Shown here piece after piece: positions 58,791-64,000 of a stretch of 64,000 nucleotides of DNA. The translations under genes and the position numbers were made by a program. This DNA comes from Allium sativum. Its lineage: Eukaryota; Streptophyta; Magnoliopsida; Asparagales; Amaryllidaceae. Position 1 is the first letter of the stretch; each line of letters opens with the position of its first letter. The stretch is from positions 768,918,552 through 768,982,551 of the forward strand of contig CM060918.1 of the NCBI GenBank assembly GCA_030737875.1. The letters run 5' to 3'. The notes beneath the pieces were generated by a model. The model saw only the letters and a list, made by a program, of their open reading frames with translations. It had not been told where the DNA came from and made no database searches.

Positions 58791-58920
58791 TGAAATATTC
58801 TAACTCCTTAAATTCCCGGGAAAATTCGCCATAACCTCCTTTGTAATGGGAGCATCGGGAAAATCCCCAAACCGCTACACAAGCCTTTCCATTCAAAAAG
58901 AAAATGATTTGAAATTATTT
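58791..58920 (-). other. Shared LTR module in E5 3' LTR
   Basis: Minus strand GGAGGTTATGGCGAATTTTC preceded by CCCGATGCTCCC-like sequence; the GGCAAGCCGCTTGGC block is decayed here. Confidence 0.6.
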
Positions 58921-59564
58921 CCTTTTTTGAATATCTCCTATTTATTTCTAAGTAAATAATCCCTATTTAATATTTTATTTATTTAGCAAATAAATAATCC
59001 ATGTTATAATATCTTATCTATTTATTCTAAATAAATAATTCACTTTATAAATATTCCATTTATAAAGGTTCCCCTTCATTTATAATTCCACTTAAACATA
59101 TTTTCTATTTATAAATATTCCATTTATAAATATTTCTATTTATAAATATTCTCTTTTATAAAATCCTCTTGATTTTATAAATATTCTCTTTTCAATATTC
59201 CGGTATGTCATGATGTTTAACATATCAAGTTACGGTGTCCAATATCGTCCATAACATATAATCAACAACAGATTATAAATCACGTCATATATCAAAATAT
59301 ATGAAAACAATAAAATAACTGTTGAGGAATCCAATCGGATTCCTCCAACCTGTTTCCCTGCATCCACAGATGTTACACAATAAAATCAACATCACTTTCA
59401 GTTCCATATGATATATTCTGTTAAACAGAATCAATATTGAAGTTCAACTAACTGACTAGCAGTTCAATCAAACAGTCAACACACAGTCAATCAGTCAATA
59501 TTTAACAGTTCTAAAAATACAACATGAAAATATAAACTGTTCAGAGTTAGTGAGATTTACTCAC

Positions 59565-60550
59565 ATTGGCAGTTCATCGTTAAAGAACGATAAACTGTTC
59601 GTTTGATTTGAATCAAACAATTTAATTCATCATAAATTCAGACGAGCTCCAATCCACTTCCACTCAGCTTCATTTTGAAGCTCTCGTCCATACGGTCCTA
59701 ACGCAATTACGGTTCGTCAATCTGATATCGTATGACCAAGTTATAAAGGTTACAAGGTAAGATACATTTTTAAAATAAAATAAACTAAAATTCATTTTCC
59801 TATATCCTATTCGGGCCTTTAGCTTTCTTCCCCGGCCCATTTACACTCTCAGGCCCACTGTTTAACAGACCATGCCCAAACTCTCCACGTATACTCATTA
59901 CACGGGTCCAACAAGAGCTGTGCCTCTTCGTTACTGTATGGAAAAATCCAAGCATCTTCAGCGATGATCTAGTCCATTTTATACACAGTACCACGTCTTG
60001 CTTTGCCACTGTTTCTTACTGCAACTCGTTTCCCCCGATAACACAGTAACGTCGGCTGATCCCTTCAAAATACTACTGCTGCTAACGTAAACACCCATGA
60101 CCATTTGAAATAGCACCACGCTGCGCAACAGTTCTCCATTTTGTTACTTCATATTTCATCCCCCACGTGAACCAATATTCCCCAATTCAACCCAATTTGT
60201 TTTTATCCCAAAACTGCTTCATTAAAATTCTCGTTACCCCTTTTTTTCTGTTCAAACTCCTTCCTTCTGCTACTAGAAAGAAACTGCACCCACATATACC
60301 ACCATCCAAATACAATGCTAATTCCTCAAACAACACTGGTATTATCAGACTATTTGAACCCTACTTGCTGTTGGCAAAATGACGCAGCAGTCCAGATGGT
60401 TCGCATCCCAGAAAACAACAGAACAGCTCCCACCGAACACCATCACGTACACGCCCCTCCCTTCTTGAATTCACGTTTTGATTTGTTTGTGTCTTTTAAA
60501 GCTTTGATTCTCACGTTTTTAACAAGAGAGGGTGGCGGCGCAAGTTTGTG
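59565..60550 (-). other. Predicted leader exon 1 of E5 3' LTR
   Basis: GC-richer block between TATA box and donor-like site. It contains a 69-codon minus-strand ORF (59800-60009) and a 90-codon plus-strand ORF (60315-60587), neither resembling a known family. Confidence 0.4.
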
Positions 60551-60578
60551 TTCTGAGGAATTAGGTTACGTTAAGTCC

Positions 60579-60586
60579 TATTTATA
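60579..60586 (-). promoter_or_regulatory. E5 TATA box
   Basis: TATAAATA on the minus strand, followed by GGACTTAACG. About 1.1 kb into the LTR. Confidence 0.65.
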
Positions 60587-60603
60587 AAGGATTTTATGGA
60601 CAG

Positions 60604-60625
60604 GGAATATTCCTCGGAATATTCC
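60604..60625 (-). promoter_or_regulatory. Two GGAATATTCC palindromes upstream of the E5 TATA
   Basis: GGAATATTCC at 60604-60613 and 60616-60625. Each is a GAAnnTTC pair; together they resemble a heat-shock element with a 4-nt instead of 2-nt gap between pairs. They lie 18-39 bp upstream of the TATA box. Confidence 0.55.
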
Positions 60626-61729
60626 TTTTCCATTTCATTTCGATCCATTTTAAATTCGTATGATTTCCATTTTTGACAAACAAATCTAATCCTAGCATAA
60701 AAACACATTCCGGATCCAATGGGACAGGTTTCGTTGAATTCCGACACCGTTTGCGAAAATCCTTTAGAAAATATCGATGAAAAACACCGAGCAATAATTC
60801 TTTAAAATTACAGAAAAAATCCTAAAAGTATGAGGCCTTGACATTTCACTAGACCTCTTCCTAAGGTTTCGTATGAAACTTGTTTCGTTGAATTCTGAGT
60901 CCGTTTGACCAGTTAACCATTCAGTTTAGTTTGTTTTAAGTTAAAAACATAGCGTACCCCACTATGAAATATTCTGTTCACGTAGAGACTGTTATGGACA
61001 GAAACAAAAATACCATTGAAATCAGTGACGTGCTCTGGTCCCAAAAATGTAATAATACCGGTAGATGAACGCATATTGTGAAACCCCGAAATGTCGATAC
61101 AGGGTGCCAAATACTCTAAATAAAAAGCTGCTTATTTAATTAATTAAAAATTACCATAAAATTCTAAAAATTAAATTATCACTACGTCTCAAAAGAACCC
61201 TGTCCAAATTCGAGTCCGATATTTAAATATTCTCAAATAACCGTTATGGTCAGGGCGCTGCATTTCTGAGAATTTGATTTGGACATAACTCAAAATCTAC
61301 ACGACGAAATGCCCATTTTTCTCTTCCACTAGAAAGATATACTCCACCAGCTCTACGCGTTTCTTGTTTCACAGAAATCCAGTTTAAAACGAACCCTGTA
61401 CATTCAATTGAAGTTCAAATCGCAAATTTACGAACTGCAGCGCCATTTCGAGCTCGATTATAATTATATTAAATTTTATACGCTCTAACTTCGTTAATGA
61501 AATATATTCGTTAATATAATCCAACTCCAAACTGAATTATATACTTTAAATTGTCCAGTTCAACTATATTGCCATTTCAGCTAATTCTGATTATTTCAGA
61601 ATTATTTATATTATTATATTAATTAAATATTCAATATTATTTAATTAAATGATCATTAACTTCTCTAAATCACCAATTATATAATTAAAAAAATTAATTA
61701 TAATACCCCTGATAGTGCGGGTCATTACA

Positions 61730-61750
61730 TTCTTCCCTACTTAAAATAAT
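61730..61750 (-). other. E5 polypurine tract and pre-tract block
   Basis: Minus strand TTTTAAGTAGGGAAGAA next to the 3' LTR, preceded by TTTCGAGGACGAAATT (61751-61766). The G-run is interrupted compared with E2. Confidence 0.85.
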
Positions 61751-61904
61751 TTCGTCCTCGAAATTGCTAAAAGGTAGGGGATGACCCTATCGACTGGAAT
61801 TCCTAAGATTTGTTTACCCCTTATTTCTGATTTCAACTGAACCAATTAATATCGACTAAAATATTAATTCCTTCCGACCAACTAAAATTTTCAAAAATTC
61901 TGAA

Positions 61905-62105
61905 AATTTTCTAACACTTTAAATTTTCGGAAAATTTCGCCATAACTTCCATTGTACAGCCCTATCGGTAAAATCACAACTCGCCTCTCTAGGCCTTCTC
62001 CAACCCAAAAGAAAATCAAACAGCCAAGCGGCTTGCCAATTCGGCTCATAAATCTCATGCTTATATCAAATATAAACTTGTACCTTTTTGTCGGGTATAT
62101 CAACT
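61905..62105 (-). other. Shared LTR module inside E5 internal region
   Basis: Minus strand ACCCGACAAAAAGGTACAAG, GGCAAGCCGCTTGGC, pyrimidine run, GGAAGTTATGGCGAAATTTT. It is better preserved than the copy in E5's own LTR. Confidence 0.7.
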
Positions 62106-62558
62106 TTATCACTTCACCTGTCATCAATTCAACATATACCAATGAATTCCAACTTGATCTCAAATCAATTTATTTTTAACACAACCATTCGCTTATACCT
62201 AAGTCGAATTTCATTTCAAACTCAAGCACTATTCTTGATTTCCAATCCATAACTCACCAGTCCAATATAATTCCAGATTATCTCTAATCAAGTCTAATTG
62301 CACTTGACACTGACCTATTTCAAATGATTTTCACTTACTGGCTTTTAATTCAATCCCAACTCTATTGGATTTTACAAATTTTACTTTAATTTGTTTTAAA
62401 TTCAAACAACCTTTTCTTCCTGGAGGTTTTTAGACAGTTTACCTCTTTCAAAAATCAAATTTTCCTTTTTGAAATTCAACACAACTTGTTTTCCCAAAAC
62501 AAATTCAAAAACAATTTCTTTGGTAGTAATCCGTCACTTAGCAGCTCAAAAATGAACA

Positions 62559-62584
62559 CTGATGATGTCGCGATTCATCATCAG
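62559..62584 (-). other. Stem-loop HP1 in E5
   Basis: CTGATGATG (62559-62567) and CATCATCAG (62576-62584), perfect 9 bp with an 8-nt loop. About 640 nt from the primer site, close to the spacing in E2. Confidence 0.65.
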
Positions 62585-63221
62585 GGTTATTTCCTAGTTA
62601 TCAAAGTGAGTTCAATACTATATCACTTTTCAAAACCATTTCTGAATATTTCCATTTTGAAATCAGTTCAAAATATCCTTCACAATGCTTTAAACAATTT
62701 AAAATCTCCCAGGATCTTAAATTTTCCTTATTTTTAATTCAAATCCATTTACAAACACTTATCCAATTTCCAGGGTTTTAAATTTCAATTCTGATTTGAA
62801 TTTCAGATTTTATTCATTTCAATTCCATATACTTTACCTATATGAATTCTAATTGGTCATTTACAAACCATTTCACTTTATAATCTTATCTGATTATAAT
62901 TACTACCAATATATCTCATATATTATAAGTCCAATATATATCTAATATACTTTGGGTAAAATTATTTTCATTTACCCTCTTTTCAAAACATATCGTGACG
63001 ACCCATCGTATTCGAGTGTTTAGTAACTCCTACCGATACAGTGGATCAAACTGATCGACCAGAACTCATAAACAACTCAACCAATGAATCTCCACAATAT
63101 AAAACCATTTTTATATCAAATACAAATACGCACTCGTATATATACACTCAACTCAATCTAGGGTATTACTAACCCTATCTCTACCGAGTCACGCCACAGA
63201 GCCAAGTAATTCTTAACTTAA

Positions 63222-63233
63222 GCTCTGATACCA
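63222..63233 (-). other. E5 primer-binding site
   Basis: Minus strand TGGTATCAGAGC, 2 bp after the LTR end at 63236. Confidence 0.92.
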
Positions 63234-63235
63234 AC

Positions 63236-64000
63236 TGTAACGACCCGGATTTTGAGCGACTTTGGTTATCGACATAAGCTCGACGTCGATAACCAAAACA
63301 TCGAAAAATCCCGGTAATTAATGAAAGAAATTAGAAGGTGAGAATAAATAAGATAGAAACTTAGAATACAAGAAGAAGAAGAACACAACATCAGAGTAAC
63401 ACGAACCTCACAGCGGAATGAATAACATATAATAGATAACATAACTTTGAAATATAACAGTTATGTATACAATAGCACTTATCAGAGTACATCACTTACA
63501 ACACAGCGGAAATAAACTATAGCTATATGATCCAGAAGCCTCCTGCTCCATTTCTTCGAGTATATCTGTAAAATCCTGACTACTTGACTGCCCGTACAAA
63601 TTTAGGCACCCAAGAGTTTAGGGAAAACAACAAAGTAAACTCCGGGTCAGTCATGGGACTGGTGTGAGTAAAATAGTTTAAACAGGTATATGAACAAGTA
63701 AACGATATCTCATAAGACCACGCCGCAGAACGGAACGGGTTTTTCCCTTATGAGAATCCAAAATATCTTTATATCAAAAACCTTTTGATATTATAATAAT
63801 GTCTATGTACAAATAGATATCAACCAGCAGAAACGCTTTCATCTCACGTTCTACATATATAGTATACAATCAAAATCGCAAGTACGTATTGGGTAATGGA
63901 TTTCCAACTATGACAAGGTATGGAACCACCATCCGATCAGTGTACTCTAGGAACGATACACTGGAGTTCAACAAGAACATCTTGTAACTTAGCCACACAT
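63236..64000 (-). repeat. E5 5' LTR, terminal 765 bp in window
   Basis: Matches 55337-56100. Contains acceptor candidates, HP3 and HP2. The remainder is beyond the window. Confidence 0.93.

Larger units (their letters stand above)
55670..59564 (-). other. Predicted leader intron in E5 3' LTR
   Basis: Donor-like CCAAT|GTGAGTAAATC (GT at 59564-59563), within GTGAGTAAATCTCAC which can itself fold; acceptor candidates CGGGCAG (AG at 55693-55692) and TTTTACAG (AG at 55671-55670). About 3.9 kb. HP3 arms: ACCCAAGAGTTTA near 55712 and TAAACTCCGGGT near 55740. Confidence 0.45.
55337..61729 (-). repeat. E5 3' LTR
   Basis: 6393 bp, starting TGTAATGACCCGC (61729) and ending CGGGTCGTTACA (55337). Contains promoter, leader, donor, arrays, module, HP2, HP3 and acceptor in the same order as E2. 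Confidence 0.93.
61767..63221 (-). other. E5 internal region, non-coding
   Basis: No gag or pol. From the primer site: leader (ATCTCTAATGAG-like, 63150-63190), a stretch similar to E2 internal, HP1 (62559-62584), and a second copy of the shared LTR module (61905-62105) that E2 internal lacks. Confidence 0.85.
55337..64000 (-). mobile_element. E5: LARD related to E2, continuing past the window
   Basis: Minus strand: 5' LTR (64000 and beyond to 63236), primer site, 1.5-kb non-coding internal region, polypurine tract, 3' LTR (61729-55337). The 765 bp of the 5' LTR that can be compared differ from the 3' LTR at about 15 places (near 2%). Sequence similarity to E2 runs through much of the LTR. 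Left TSD should be GATAT (55332-55336). Confidence 0.92.

Noticed and set aside
1..64000. tRNA, rRNA, miRNA or organelle genes
   Set aside because: None recognised by eye; no cloverleaf or rRNA motifs noticed. A tRNAscan-SE/Infernal run would be needed to exclude them.

Overview
This is nuclear DNA of a flowering plant, very probably from repeat-rich heterochromatin. It is AT-rich, has no compact host genes, and almost all of it is a nested stack of long-terminal-repeat (LTR) retrotransposons. Evidence: TG...CA LTR ends, 5-bp target-site duplications (TSDs), tRNA-Met-type primer sites (TGGTATCAGAGC), polypurine tracts, and a Ty3/gypsy gag with pol remnants of Tekay/Del chromovirus type. The species cannot be named from the sequence. 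I use working names E1-E9.

Left half: E1 (minus strand) spans 37-38791. It is a non-autonomous large retrotransposon derivative (LARD) with LTRs of about 7.7 kb once insertions are removed and an internal region of only about 0.44 kb (18369-18805). Four other elements sit in its LTRs: E9 (only its last 36 bp, 1-36), E2 (2540-16724, plus strand LARD, LTRs about 6.5 kb, internal 1.1 kb, TSD GATTC), E8 (21635-24814, minus-strand solo LTR, TSD TAACT) and E7 (29447-38521, plus-strand chromovirus with intact gag and wrecked pol, TSD TGATT). The two E1 LTRs give the empty site for E2 and E7 and an apparent one for E9.

Right half: after a possible two-exon tail of a host gene (38792-39225) and about 1.3 kb of unassigned DNA come E3 (40509-46326, minus-strand LTR), the internal region (46327-49997) and 5' LTR (49998-55172) of LARD E4, a 164-bp start of plus-strand LTR E6 (55173-55336), and E5 (55337 to beyond 64000, minus-strand LARD inserted in E6, related to E2).

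The main new observation is a shared layout of these giant LTRs. Where visible, each has a TATA box, a 0.2-1.1 kb leader richer in GC, a splice-donor-like site (GTGAGT, GTAAGT or GTGAGA), then 1.3-5.8 kb of AT-rich or repeat-filled sequence, and finally a conserved module made of two stem-loops (HP2, HP3) followed by an AG acceptor. HP2 and HP3 stems change sequence between families with compensating base changes, which suggests RNA structures under selection. A third stem-loop (HP1) is conserved in the short internal regions of E2, E4 and E5. Each family fills its putative leader intron with its own array of short palindromic or tandem repeats. LARD ends, primer sites and polypurine contexts match those of E7-type chromoviruses, so I infer that such elements move the LARDs in trans. 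Only one substantial coding ORF is supported: E7 gag.
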